DNA of 64,000 nt, from positions 1-64,000 of the forward strand of contig NZ_SZTO01000020.1 of the NCBI RefSeq assembly GCF_013369385.1, given 5' to 3'. Source of the DNA: Vibrio sp. 05-20-BW147 (lineage in GTDB: Bacteria > Pseudomonadota > Gammaproteobacteria > Enterobacterales > Vibrionaceae). Made by a program: the position numbers and the translations under genes. Each line of letters starts with the position of its first letter. Position 1 is the first letter of the stretch. Under the pieces are notes generated by a model that was not told the DNA's origin, searched no databases, and worked only from the letters and a program-made list of their open reading frames with translations. Positions 52,874 to 61,980 of the stretch are shown in pieces.

Positions 52874-52901
52874 ATTATACGGAGTGTGAGTAAAATCTCA
52901 A
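52874..52901 (-). promoter_or_regulatory. rpmH promoter (distal)
   Basis: On the minus strand there is a -35 TTGAGA (52896-52901), a 16-bp spacer and a perfect -10 TATAAT (52874-52879). Together with the proximal one it gives tandem promoters, as expected for a ribosomal-protein operon. Confidence 0.7.
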
Positions 52902-52927
52902 GGATCTCGCGATCTTTGTCGGGATCT

Positions 52928-53665
52928 TTACTCCATTCCTACTTGGCGTAGGAATTTTTGTAAGCGAGGATCCTGTGGATTTCCAAAGATATCCTGTGGA
53001 GATCCCTGCTCAACAATCTTGCCTTCTGCCATAAAGATCACGCGATCCGCCACTTCTCGGGCAAATTGCATCTCATGGGTGACCACCAGCATCGTTTGGT
53101 GTTGGTTGGCTAACTTCTTCATTAATGAGAGGACTTCTCCAACCCATTCTGGATCCAATGCTGAGGTTGGCTCATCAAAAAGCAACAGTTCGGGCTGTAG
53201 CGCCATGGCGCGGCCAATTCCGACGCGCTGTTGCTGGCCACCCGAAAGGGCTGCTGGGTAGCTGTCGCCTTTTTCTCCCAGACCAATGTCGTCCAAGATT
53301 TGCTGCGCGCGTTTCAGAGCGTCTTCTTTTTTCCAGCCGCGAACGGTGACCAAACCCTCGGCAATATTTTGTCGCGCCGTCATGTGGGCAAATAACGCGT
53401 AGTTTTGAAACACGAAACCAGTGCGGCGGCGCAGCGCAAGCACTTCGGCTTTGGTGTGTTGTTGGCTATCGACACTGATGTCATCAATGGTGATTTTGCC
53501 TTGGTCCGCTTGCTCTAGAAAGTTAACACAGCGCAGCAAGGTCGACTTGCCAGTACCGCTTGAACCAATTATGACGATGATTTCACCTTGGTTGATGGTC
53601 AGATCAATGCCTTTGAGTACTTCTGTGTCGCCAAAGCGTTTGTGGATATTGTCTAATTTGATCAT
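52928..53665 (-). CDS. Polar amino acid ABC transporter ATP-binding protein
   Basis: A 245-residue cytosolic ATPase of the GlnQ/HisP type. It has Walker A GSSGTGKST (near 33), a Q-loop in FQNYALF, the signature LSGGQQQRVGIGRAMA (near 140), Walker B LLLFDEPTSALD (near 160) and the H-loop VVTHEM. Its start overlaps the permease stop by four bases. It completes a binding-protein/permease/ATPase operon. Cystine- or general amino-acid transport fits the sequence type, but the substrate is not certain. Confidence 0.92.
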   Translation of the reverse strand: MIKLDNIHKRFGDTEVLKGIDLTINQGEIIVIIGSSGTGKSTLLRCVNFLEQADQGKITIDDISVDSQQHTKAEVLALRRRTGFVFQNYALFAHMTARQNIAEGLVTVRGWKKEDALKRAQQILDDIGLGEKGDSYPAALSGGQQQRVGIGRAMALQPELLLFDEPTSALDPEWVGEVLSLMKKLANQHQTMLVVTHEMQFAREVADRVIFMAEGKIVEQGSPQDIFGNPQDPRLQKFLRQVGME

Positions 53666-54333
53666 CTCGCATACGCCTTATTCAGTTTGTTCTCGGCCCA
53701 AATTTGCACTCGGGTTAGCACCAGTACGACACCCCAATAGATGAGTGCGACGGCCAAAAAGGCTTCAAAGAAGCGGAAGCTTGAGGAGGCTTCCATTTGC
53801 GCCTTGGCCATGATTTCCGCCACGCCTAGTGTAAAAGCCAAAGAGGTGGATTTGATCATGTCGATGAAGTAGTTCATCAACGACGGTAAAGCAACGCGAG
53901 TCGCTTGTGGCAAAATAATGCGACGCATCGCTTGAGAGGTGGTCATGCCTACCGACAAGCTGGCTTCCATCTGGCTACGGTCAATGCCAATAATCGCGGC
54001 GCGAATGCTTTCGGCCATGTAGGCAGCAAAATGCAGTGTTAAACCGATAACAGCGGCACTGAACGCGTCGAGTCCAACCATGATTGGGAAGATCTGAGGT
54101 AAGCCATAGTAAAGTAGGAACAGTTGTACCAGCAGCGGTGTGCCGCGGAAAAAACTGATATAAAGTTGGCTCAGTGGATCCAGAATCGGTATGCGAAATA
54201 CGCGAATATTAGCGAGCATAATGGCTAAGGCCAGAGAGAAAATAAGACCTAGAAAAGCCATTTCCATGGTGGTGCCGAGGTATTTGAGCAGTATCGGCAG
54301 CAGCTCTAGCATGTAGTTAAAATCAAATCCCAT
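53662..54333 (-). CDS. Polar amino acid ABC transporter permease
   Basis: A 223-residue permease of the HisMQ/YecS type with about five membrane segments and the EAA loop MEASLSVGMTTSQAMRRIILPQATRVALPSL (about 130-160). Start ATG 54333 (MGFDFNYMLELLP) has AAAGG upstream; the 52 codons open further upstream run through the terminator hairpin and are not conserved. It has no lipobox, unlike the permease at 34223. Confidence 0.92.
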   Translation of the reverse strand: MGFDFNYMLELLPILLKYLGTTMEMAFLGLIFSLALAIMLANIRVFRIPILDPLSQLYISFFRGTPLLVQLFLLYYGLPQIFPIMVGLDAFSAAVIGLTLHFAAYMAESIRAAIIGIDRSQMEASLSVGMTTSQAMRRIILPQATRVALPSLMNYFIDMIKSTSLAFTLGVAEIMAKAQMEASSSFRFFEAFLAVALIYWGVVLVLTRVQIWAENKLNKAYAR

Positions 54334-54357
54334 ACCAGTTACCTTTAAAGAAAACAA

Positions 54358-54381
54358 AAGGTGGAATGCGAATTCCACCTT
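54358..54381 (-). terminator. Attenuating hairpin between binding-protein and permease genes
   Basis: A perfect 10-bp stem, AAGGTGGAAT / ATTCCACCTT, with a 4-base loop. On the minus strand it is followed by TTGTTTTC. It lies inside the operon and probably lets the binding protein be made in excess over the membrane complex. Confidence 0.75.
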
Positions 54382-54415
54382 AAAGAACAAAAGCTGTGAC
54401 GAGCAGTATATCAGG

Positions 54416-55168
54416 TTACTTAGTAATGTCGGCACCAAACCATTTGATTGAGATTTTCTCAACTGTGCCATCGGCACGCATCTCAGCAAGGGCTTTGTTT
54501 ACTTCACCTTGCAGCTTCACGCCACGTTCGTTGTTCACAAATGGCCATGCGTTAGCGATGGTTTCAAATGGTTCACCAGCCAATTGTAGTGGCAAACCGG
54601 TTTTCTTGATCAGTTCTAGTGCTGATAGGCGATCCATCACAAAGGCATCGGCACGTCCTAACGCAACATCATGCTCGATACCGGTATCGTAAGTCTTGAT
54701 ATTGATCTTGCCGTCTTTATCGTAATCGCGTAATAGCTGTTCAAAGTTTGAGCCTAGGTTGACCGCAACGGTTTTACCAGCGAGGTCTGCAACGCCTTTG
54801 ATGCTGTCATTGCCCTTGCGTACGGTGATCTGAGCGCCGTCTACCACATAAGGGTCAGCAAAAAGGTATTTGGCTTTGCGCGCATCCGTCATGGTGATTT
54901 GGTTGGAGATGGTATCGATGCGACCCGTTTCAAGTAAACCAAACAGACCTGAGAAGTTTGCGGTCACGTATTCAACTTTGTAGCCGTTACGTTTACCAAT
55001 TTCATCCCACATATCCACTTCAAAACCTTGCAGTTGGTCTTGCTTTACAAAGGTGAAAGGAAAGTAGCGGCCAGACATGCCCACTTTAACCACTTCTTCG
55101 GCAACCGCCTGAAAAGTTGCTGCAGAAAGCGCGATGGCAGCAATACTCGCTTTAATCCAGTTATTCAT
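54416..55168 (-). CDS. Periplasmic amino acid-binding protein
   Basis: A 250-residue SBP family 3 protein with a signal peptide (about 1-23, ending FQAVA). The lobe-1 signature GFEVDMWDEIGKRNG (near 48) is of the cystine/polar amino acid type, followed by TNRI-like ISNQITMTDARKAKYLFADPYVVDGAQ. First gene of the operon with the permease and ATPase downstream. Similar loci sit next to dnaA in other Vibrio. Substrate cannot be fixed from sequence. Confidence 0.88.
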   Translation of the reverse strand: MNNWIKASIAAIALSAATFQAVAEEVVKVGMSGRYFPFTFVKQDQLQGFEVDMWDEIGKRNGYKVEYVTANFSGLFGLLETGRIDTISNQITMTDARKAKYLFADPYVVDGAQITVRKGNDSIKGVADLAGKTVAVNLGSNFEQLLRDYDKDGKINIKTYDTGIEHDVALGRADAFVMDRLSALELIKKTGLPLQLAGEPFETIANAWPFVNNERGVKLQGEVNKALAEMRADGTVEKISIKWFGADITK

Positions 55169-55365
55169 CTTGTGACTCCTTATCTTTATGGGAGGTGATG
55201 TTAATGTGATTTATCTCAATAGAATAAATAACTAGTTGTTATTAACCATAACCAGATGAATAGAGGGTCTTGGGGATAAAATGCCAAGATCCGTGGAAAA
55301 GTGGATCGTCTTGTGGGTAATCATTGGGCAAGGTGTGTTGATCCGCAAAAATCAAGCGAAATTAT

Positions 55366-55430
55366 TGTGAATAACTTGGATCTTATTCACTGGATCGTCG
55401 ATCAATCACTGGCGATCTTGGTTATCAACA
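55366..55430. promoter_or_regulatory. DnaA-box cluster in the dnaA promoter region
   Basis: TGTGAATAA (55366-55374, a minus-strand match to TTATTCACA), TTATTCACT (55383-55391, one mismatch) and TTATCAACA (55422-55430, one mismatch) lie in the 110 bases before dnaA. Seven GATC sites lie between 55288 and 55414. This fits autoregulation by DnaA and Dam/SeqA timing as known in E. coli. The rest of the 55169-55365 gap is AT-rich with no further feature I can support. Confidence 0.7.
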
Positions 55431-55480
55431 GGTAAAATTGCCAATCTTTTCAGATTAATTTCGTACTCAGTGGGGGCACC

Positions 55481-56887
55481 GTGTCATCTTCGCTTTGGTT
55501 GCAGTGTATGCAACGGCTTCAAGAAGAGCTACCAGCTACAGAATTCAGTATGTGGGTTCGCCCGTTACAAGCGGAGCTCAATGACAATACGCTCACTCTG
55601 TTTGCCCCAAATCGCTTTGTTTTGGATTGGGTGCGAGACAAATACCTCAATAGCATTAATCGTTTACTGCAAGAGTATTGTGGTAACGATGTTCCGAGTT
55701 TGCGTTTTGAAGTGGGGAGCCGTCCTATTGCAGCGGCAAAACCTGCGCCAACGCGTACGCCAGCGGATGTGGCGGCCGAATCGTCGGCACCCGCACAATT
55801 GCAAGCACGTAAGCCAGTACACAAAACTTGGGATGATGATGCTCAAGCGATCGCTGACATCAATCACCGCTCAAATGTGAACCCAAAGCATAAGTTCAAT
55901 AATTTTGTGGAAGGTAAGTCGAACCAGTTGGGTTTGGCGGCGGCACGTCAGGTGGCGGATAACCCAGGTGGGGCGTACAACCCACTGTTCTTATACGGCG
56001 GCACCGGTTTAGGTAAAACTCACTTGTTGCACGCCGTTGGCAACGCCATTGTTGATAACAAGCCCAACGCCAAAGTGGTTTACATGCACTCTGAGCGTTT
56101 TGTGCAAGACATGGTTAAAGCCCTGCAAAATAACGCAATTGAAGAGTTCAAACGCTACTATCGCAGTGTGGATGCCTTACTTATCGATGACATTCAATTC
56201 TTTGCCAACAAAGAGCGTTCGCAGGAAGAGTTCTTCCATACCTTTAATGCGCTATTGGAAGGTAACCAACAGATCATTCTGACTTCGGACCGTTATCCAA
56301 AAGAGATCAATGGGGTAGAAGATCGCCTGAAATCACGCTTTGGTTGGGGGTTGACGGTGGCAATTGAGCCGCCAGAACTGGAAACCCGCGTGGCGATCTT
56401 GATGAAGAAAGCGGAAGATCACCAAATTCACCTTGCCGATGAAGTGGCGTTCTTTATTGCTAAGCGTCTGCGTTCTAATGTTCGTGAGCTAGAAGGGGCA
56501 TTAAACCGCGTGATCGCCAATGCCAACTTTACTGGCCGCCCAATTACCATTGATTTTGTGCGTGAAGCACTGCGTGACCTATTGGCACTGCAAGAGAAGC
56601 TGGTGACCATCGACAACATTCAAAAGACGGTGGCGGAATACTACAAGATTAAAGTGGCCGATCTGCTCTCTAAGCGACGTTCTCGCTCGGTTGCGCGTCC
56701 TCGCCAATTAGCCATGGCATTGGCCAAAGAGCTTACCAACCACAGCTTGCCGGAAATCGGCGATGCGTTTGGTGGCCGTGACCACACCACCGTGCTGCAC
56801 GCGTGTCGTAAGATTGAGCAGCTGCGTGAAGAGAGCCACGATATTAAAGAAGATTACTCTAACTTGATTCGCACCCTGTCGTCTTAA
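55481..56887 (+). CDS. dnaA: Chromosomal replication initiator protein DnaA
   Basis: Binds DnaA boxes and melts oriC. The 468 residues have domain I (1-85), a variable linker rich in Ala and Pro (about 86-135), an AAA+ domain with Walker A GGTGLGKTHLLHA (near 170) and Walker B LLIDDIQFF, and domain IV with the DnaA signature near 430 (GDAFGGRDHTTVLHA). The start is GTG 55481, after a G-rich ribosome site, as in E. coli dnaA. dnaN follows after 60 bases. Confidence 0.98.
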   Translation: MSSSLWLQCMQRLQEELPATEFSMWVRPLQAELNDNTLTLFAPNRFVLDWVRDKYLNSINRLLQEYCGNDVPSLRFEVGSRPIAAAKPAPTRTPADVAAESSAPAQLQARKPVHKTWDDDAQAIADINHRSNVNPKHKFNNFVEGKSNQLGLAAARQVADNPGGAYNPLFLYGGTGLGKTHLLHAVGNAIVDNKPNAKVVYMHSERFVQDMVKALQNNAIEEFKRYYRSVDALLIDDIQFFANKERSQEEFFHTFNALLEGNQQIILTSDRYPKEINGVEDRLKSRFGWGLTVAIEPPELETRVAILMKKAEDHQIHLADEVAFFIAKRLRSNVRELEGALNRVIANANFTGRPITIDFVREALRDLLALQEKLVTIDNIQKTVAEYYKIKVADLLSKRRSRSVARPRQLAMALAKELTNHSLPEIGDAFGGRDHTTVLHACRKIEQLREESHDIKEDYSNLIRTLSS

Positions 56888-56947
56888 TCGGTTAGAATGA
56901 CACAATTCTAAACACTTTATTGAAGCGGACAGCGTAAAGAGCCAAGC

Positions 56948-58048
56948 ATGAAATTTACTATCGCACGTAGTCATTTTATTAAACCCCTTCAACAGGTTTC
57001 CGGTGCACTCGGTGGGCGACCAACGCTACCGATCCTCGGGAATTTGCTGATCAACGTTGAAAATGGTCAACTGTCAATGACCGCCACGGACTTAGAAGTG
57101 GAGCTGATCAGTAAAGTGACCTTGGAAGGGGAGTTTGAAGCGGGCAGCATTACGGTTCCTTCGCGCAAGTTTCTTGATATCTGCCGTGGATTACCCGACG
57201 ATGCAGTGATCACGTTTGTATTGGAAGGCGATCGCGTGCAAGTGCGCTCTGGGCGTAGCCGTTTTTCGTTGGCCACATTACCTGCCAATGATTTTCCGAA
57301 TATTGAAGATTGGCAAAGTGAAGTGGAAGTCTCTCTCACTCAGGGCGAATTGCGCGCACTGATTGAGAAAACACAATTCTCGATGGCCAACCAAGACGTA
57401 CGCTACTACCTCAATGGCATGTTGTTTGAAATTGAGGGCAGCACACTGCGCAGTGTCGCGACCGATGGTCACCGTATGGCTGTGGCGCAGGCGCCATTGA
57501 GTGCTGATTTCGCACAAAAGCAGATCATCGTACCGCGTAAAGGTGTGCAAGAGCTGGTTAAACTGCTGGATACACCAGAGCAACCCGTCACGCTGCAAAT
57601 TGGTAGCTCAAATCTGCGCGCCGAAGTAAACGATTTTGTCTTTACTTCTAAACTGGTGGACGGTCGTTTCCCGGATTACCGTCGCGTATTGCCACAACAC
57701 ACAACCAAAACACTGGAAGCAAGTTGTGATGAATTACGCCAAGCGTTTTCTCGTGCGGCGATTTTGTCGAATGAAAAATTCCGTGGCGTTCGTGTTAACT
57801 TGGCAGGCACTGAAATGCGCATTACCGCCAACAACCCAGAGCAAGAAGAAGCGGAAGAGATGTTGGACGTGAGCTTCGAGGGTGAAGCGATTGAGATTGG
57901 CTTCAACGTTAGCTACGTATTGGATGTGCTGAACACCTTGCGTTGTGAACAAGTGCGAATCTCAATGTCGGATGCCAACGCCAGTGCACTGGTTGAAAAT
58001 GTCGATGATGACAGCGCCATGTACGTGGTTATGCCAATTCGTCTATAA
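56948..58048 (+). CDS. dnaN: DNA polymerase III sliding clamp (beta subunit)
   Basis: Ring-shaped processivity factor of 366 residues with three repeated clamp domains. The start MKFTIARSHFIKPLQQVSGAL and the C-terminal VVMPIRL that lines the protein-binding pocket are both conserved. Second gene of the dnaA-dnaN-recF-gyrB run. recF begins nine bases later. Confidence 0.98.
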   Translation: MKFTIARSHFIKPLQQVSGALGGRPTLPILGNLLINVENGQLSMTATDLEVELISKVTLEGEFEAGSITVPSRKFLDICRGLPDDAVITFVLEGDRVQVRSGRSRFSLATLPANDFPNIEDWQSEVEVSLTQGELRALIEKTQFSMANQDVRYYLNGMLFEIEGSTLRSVATDGHRMAVAQAPLSADFAQKQIIVPRKGVQELVKLLDTPEQPVTLQIGSSNLRAEVNDFVFTSKLVDGRFPDYRRVLPQHTTKTLEASCDELRQAFSRAAILSNEKFRGVRVNLAGTEMRITANNPEQEEAEEMLDVSFEGEAIEIGFNVSYVLDVLNTLRCEQVRISMSDANASALVENVDDDSAMYVVMPIRL

Positions 58049-58057
58049 GCTGATTGA

Positions 58058-59137
58058 ATGCCGCTTTCTCGTCTGATTATTCAGCAGTTTCGTAATATCA
58101 AAGCCTGCGACATTGCACTGTCGCCAGGCTTTAACTTTCTTATTGGTCCGAATGGCAGTGGCAAAACCAGTGTCTTGGAAGCCATCTATTTGCTCGGTCA
58201 TGGGCGCTCATTTAAAAGTGCTTTGACCGGACGCGTGATTCAAAATGAGTGTGATCAACTGTTTGTCCATGGTCGTTTTTTGAACTCGGATCAATTTGAG
58301 CTACCGATCGGCATTAATAAGCAGCGCGATGGCACAACAGAGGTTAAAATAGGCGGTCAATCTGGGCAAAAGTTAGCGCAGCTAGCACAAGTGTTGCCAT
58401 TGCAATTGATTCATCCCGAAGGCTTCGATTTATTAACGGATGGGCCCAAGCATCGTCGAGCGTTTATTGATTGGGGCGTGTTTCATACCGAGCCCGCGTT
58501 TTACGATGCATGGGGGCGTTTTAAGCGCCTCAACAAACAACGTAATGCGTTGTTGAAGTCGGCAAAGAGCTATCAAGAGCTGAGTTATTGGGATAAGGAA
58601 ATGGCACGTTTGGCCGAGTTGATTAGCCAATGGCGCGCCGATTACGTTGCCCAAATGCAAAACAAAGCGGAACAATTGTGCCAAGAATTTTTGCCAGAAT
58701 TTCATATCCAATTGAAGTATTATCGTGGCTGGGAAAAAGAAACCCCATACCAACAAATACTGGAAGAGAATTTCGAGCGCGATCAAACGCTAGGCTATAC
58801 CGTTAGCGGGCCAAACAAGGCCGATTTACGGATAAAAGTGAACAACACCCCGGTGGAAGATGTGTTATCGCGTGGCCAATTGAAATTAATGGTGTGTGCG
58901 CTCCGCTTGGCACAAGGCCAGCACCTAACGGAAAAAACCGGTAAGCAATGCGTCTATCTCATAGATGACTTTGCCTCTGAATTAGACAGTCAACGTCGCA
59001 AGCGTCTTGCTGATTGCTTGAAACAGACGGGGGCTCAAGTTTTTGTAAGTTCGATTACGGAAAACCAGATCAGCGACATGCGCGATGACTCTGGCCGACT
59101 GTTTCATGTGGAGCAGGGTGTAATCGAGCAAGGATAA
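58058..59137 (+). CDS. recF: DNA replication and repair protein RecF
   Basis: SMC-like ATPase that helps load RecA at gaps. The 359 residues have Walker A IGPNGSGKTSVLEAIY (near 30), the signature-like LSRGQLKLMVCALRLAQ (near 270) and Walker B VYLIDDFASELD (near 300). Normal position between dnaN and gyrB. Confidence 0.97.
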   Translation: MPLSRLIIQQFRNIKACDIALSPGFNFLIGPNGSGKTSVLEAIYLLGHGRSFKSALTGRVIQNECDQLFVHGRFLNSDQFELPIGINKQRDGTTEVKIGGQSGQKLAQLAQVLPLQLIHPEGFDLLTDGPKHRRAFIDWGVFHTEPAFYDAWGRFKRLNKQRNALLKSAKSYQELSYWDKEMARLAELISQWRADYVAQMQNKAEQLCQEFLPEFHIQLKYYRGWEKETPYQQILEENFERDQTLGYTVSGPNKADLRIKVNNTPVEDVLSRGQLKLMVCALRLAQGQHLTEKTGKQCVYLIDDFASELDSQRRKRLADCLKQTGAQVFVSSITENQISDMRDDSGRLFHVEQGVIEQG

Positions 59138-59155
59138 ATAATGAGAGAGTAACTC

Positions 59156-61573
59156 ATGTCGAACAATTACGATTCATCGAGTATTAAGGTACTGAAGGGT
59201 CTGGATGCGGTACGTAAGCGTCCGGGTATGTACATCGGGGACACAGATGATGGCACCGGTCTGCACCACATGGTTTTTGAGGTGGTGGATAACTCAATTG
59301 ATGAAGCCTTAGCAGGCCACTGTAAAGATATCGTAGTCACGATTCATGAGGATAACTCAGTTTCTGTTAGCGATGATGGCCGTGGTATCCCGACCGAAAT
59401 GCACCCAGAAGAGAACGTGTCTGCTGCCGAAGTTATCATGACGGTATTGCACGCTGGCGGTAAGTTTGACGACAACTCTTACAAAGTGTCTGGCGGTCTT
59501 CACGGTGTAGGTGTTTCGGTGGTAAACGCACTGTCTGAAAAAGTGCTGTTGACGATTTATCGTGGTGGTCATGTTCATAGCCAAACCTATCGTCATGGTG
59601 TACCTGATGCACCGCTTGCTGTTATCGGCGATACTGAAAAAACCGGTACCACGGTACGTTTCTGGCCAAGTGCACAAACCTTCACCAACATCGAATTTCA
59701 TTATGACATCCTAGCGAAGCGTCTACGTGAACTCTCTTTCCTGAACTCTGGCGTGTCGATCAAACTGTTTGATGAGCGCGAAGAAGATAAGAAAGATCAC
59801 TTCATGTATGAAGGGGGTATTCAAGCGTTCGTCACTCACTTGAACCGCAACAAAACCCCCATCCATGAAAAAGTATTCCATTTCAACGCCGAGCGTGAAG
59901 ACGGTATTGCGGTGGAAGTGGCGATGCAGTGGAACGATGGCTTCCAAGAAAACATCTACTGTTTTACCAACAACATCCCACAGCGTGACGGTGGTACCCA
60001 CTTAGCGGGTTTCCGCGCGGCATTGACGCGCACACTGAACAGCTACATGGACAAAGAAGGCTACTCGAAGAAAGCGAAAACCGCGACTTCTGGTGACGAT
60101 GCGCGTGAAGGTTTGACCGCTGTTGTTTCAGTAAAAGTGCCGGATCCAAAATTCTCAAGCCAAACCAAAGACAAACTGGTTTCTAGTGAAGTGAAGTCCG
60201 CAGTGGAATCCTTCATGGCAGACAAACTGAACGACTTCTTGGCCGAACACCCAAGCGAAGCGAAAACCGTTTGTTCTAAGATTATCGACGCCGCACGTGC
60301 GCGTGAAGCCGCACGTAAAGCGCGCGAAATGACACGCCGTAAAGGGGCGTTAGACCTTGCTGGCCTTCCAGGTAAACTGGCTGACTGTCAGGAAAAAGAT
60401 CCTGCGCTGTCTGAACTTTACATAGTGGAGGGTGATTCGGCAGGCGGCTCCGCAAAACAAGGCCGTAACCGTAAGAACCAAGCAATCCTACCGCTAAAAG
60501 GTAAGATTCTAAACGTAGAAAAAGCGCGTTTCGACAAGATGCTTTCTTCTCAAGAAGTCGCAACGCTGATCACTGCACTAGGTTGTGGTATCGGTCGTGA
60601 CGAGTACAACCCAGACAAACTGCGTTACCACAACATCATCATCATGACCGATGCGGACGTCGATGGTTCGCACATCCGTACGCTACTGTTGACCTTCTTC
60701 TACCGTCAAATGCCTGAGCTTATCGAGCGTGGCTACGTGTATATCGCTCAGCCACCATTGTACAAAGTGAAGAAAGGCAAACAAGAGCAGTACATTAAAG
60801 ATGAAGATGCGATGAACCAGTACCAAATTTCCTTGGCATTGGATAACGCAGCACTGCACGTGAACCCAGACGCACCAGCATTGGCCGGTGAAGCACTGGA
60901 GAAACTGGTTCAGCAATACAATGCAGCGATCAAGCTGGTGGATCGCATGAGCCGTCGTTACCCACGTGCACTGATTCATGAACTGATTTATGTTCCGCGC
61001 CTCAGCGAAACACAATTTGCCGATCAAGCAGCAATGGCAGCATGGACAGAGCAACTGGTTACTCAGTTGAACGCCAAAGAAGTGGGCGCAAGCCAATACA
61101 GCTTTGAAATCGAACACGATGCAGAGCGCGGACTGTTCTCACCGAAGATTGTGGTTCGTACCCACGGTGTGATGCACGAGTACCCACTGAGCGTGGATCT
61201 GATCAACTCGAAAGAATACCAGAAGCTGGCAGAGCTGGCGGATGCGCTGGATGGTTTGATCGAAGAAGGTGCGTATATTCAGCGTGGTGAACGTACTCAA
61301 ACCGTGAACAGCTTTGCAAGTGCGCTTGAGTGGTTGATTAAGGAATCTCGTCGTGGTTTGAGCCTACAACGCTACAAAGGTTTGGGTGAGATGAACCCAG
61401 ATCAGCTTTGGGAAACCACCATGGATCCAGAAACTCGTCGCATGATGCGTGTGACCATTGAAGATGCCGTTGGTGCTGATGAGCTGTTCACGACCTTGAT
61501 GGGTGATCAAGTTGAACCACGTCGTAACTTCATCGAAGAAAACGCCTTGAAGGTAGCAAACCTAGACGTGTAG
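59156..61573 (+). CDS. gyrB: DNA gyrase subunit B
   Basis: ATPase subunit of gyrase, which introduces negative supercoils. The 805 residues have the GHKL ATPase domain with EVVDNSIDEALAG (near 42), DDGRGIPTE and GGLHGVGVSVVNALS, a transducer domain, a TOPRIM domain with EGDSAGGSAKQGR (near 424) and DADVDGSHI (near 500), and the long C-terminal insertion usual for gammaproteobacteria. The start has GAGAG upstream. A terminator follows 28 bases after the stop. Confidence 0.98.
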   Translation: MSNNYDSSSIKVLKGLDAVRKRPGMYIGDTDDGTGLHHMVFEVVDNSIDEALAGHCKDIVVTIHEDNSVSVSDDGRGIPTEMHPEENVSAAEVIMTVLHAGGKFDDNSYKVSGGLHGVGVSVVNALSEKVLLTIYRGGHVHSQTYRHGVPDAPLAVIGDTEKTGTTVRFWPSAQTFTNIEFHYDILAKRLRELSFLNSGVSIKLFDEREEDKKDHFMYEGGIQAFVTHLNRNKTPIHEKVFHFNAEREDGIAVEVAMQWNDGFQENIYCFTNNIPQRDGGTHLAGFRAALTRTLNSYMDKEGYSKKAKTATSGDDAREGLTAVVSVKVPDPKFSSQTKDKLVSSEVKSAVESFMADKLNDFLAEHPSEAKTVCSKIIDAARAREAARKAREMTRRKGALDLAGLPGKLADCQEKDPALSELYIVEGDSAGGSAKQGRNRKNQAILPLKGKILNVEKARFDKMLSSQEVATLITALGCGIGRDEYNPDKLRYHNIIIMTDADVDGSHIRTLLLTFFYRQMPELIERGYVYIAQPPLYKVKKGKQEQYIKDEDAMNQYQISLALDNAALHVNPDAPALAGEALEKLVQQYNAAIKLVDRMSRRYPRALIHELIYVPRLSETQFADQAAMAAWTEQLVTQLNAKEVGASQYSFEIEHDAERGLFSPKIVVRTHGVMHEYPLSVDLINSKEYQKLAELADALDGLIEEGAYIQRGERTQTVNSFASALEWLIKESRRGLSLQRYKGLGEMNPDQLWETTMDPETRRMMRVTIEDAVGADELFTTLMGDQVEPRRNFIEENALKVANLDV

Positions 61574-61600
61574 TCGATAAGACGCGATCAAAATTAATGA

Positions 61601-61629
61601 AATGCCACCTCGCAAGAGGTGGCATTTTT
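61601..61629 (+). terminator. Terminator after gyrB
   Basis: A perfect 10-bp stem, AATGCCACCT / AGGTGGCATT, with a 6-base loop and a T-run. It ends about 20 bases before the tandem repeat. Confidence 0.85.
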
Positions 61630-61649
61630 ACATAGGCTAGGAAAAACTG

Positions 61650-61740
61650 CCCTAGACCCTAGACCCTAGACCCTAGACCCTAGACCCTAGACCCTAGACC
61701 CTAGACCCTAGACCCTAGACCCTAGACCCTAGACCCTAGA
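61650..61740. repeat. Thirteen perfect copies of the 7-bp repeat CCCTAGA
   Basis: Exactly 91 bp made of 13 uninterrupted CCCTAGA units. On the minus strand this is TCTAGGG repeated, so GGG occurs every seven bases with four-base spacers. Each unit also contains CTAG. It resembles a telomere repeat but is internal. It lies between the gyrB terminator and the ibpA leader and codes for nothing I recognise. Copy number is expected to vary by slippage. Confidence 0.97.
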
Positions 61741-61770
61741 AACGAAGACTGAAAATTCTTTTTCTGATCC

Positions 61771-61798
61771 CTTGAATCCCCATTTCCAGACCTTATAT
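61771..61798 (+). promoter_or_regulatory. Candidate heat-shock (sigma-32) promoter
   Basis: CTTGAA (61771-61776), a 14-bp spacer, then CCTTATAT (61791-61798). This has the exact -35 and six of eight bases of the CCCCATNT -10 of sigma-32. It lies about 260 bases before ibpA. Alternatives nearer the gene are not clear. Confidence 0.35.
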
Positions 61799-61980
61799 CT
61801 AGTTAAGAAGAGGGATGGCTAGCTTGCTCAACAAGAGAAGAACAGCGCCTCTGGCATCGCTAAACCAGATCGCTCAAGAGAGGATACTGAAGTTTAGTAC
61901 TCAATTTGACTCTAGATTCGACACCATGTCCCCGTCCCCAAAAGTTGGGCTGTGGAGTGGATTATCGAATCCCTTAGCTC

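Noticed and set aside
53662..54489. Extended version of the transporter permease starting at 54489.
   Set aside because: It would translate through the perfect terminator hairpin at 54358-54381 and overlap the binding-protein gene.
59098..59113. Near match (about 13 of 16) to the ParB parS site at the end of recF.
   Set aside because: Mismatches break the central symmetry, and the bases encode conserved RecF residues; three mismatches is too many to call a site by eye.
61779..61786. CCCCATTT as a sigma-32 -10 box.
   Set aside because: No -35 lies at the right distance; the CTTGAA just before it pairs better with CCTTATAT downstream.
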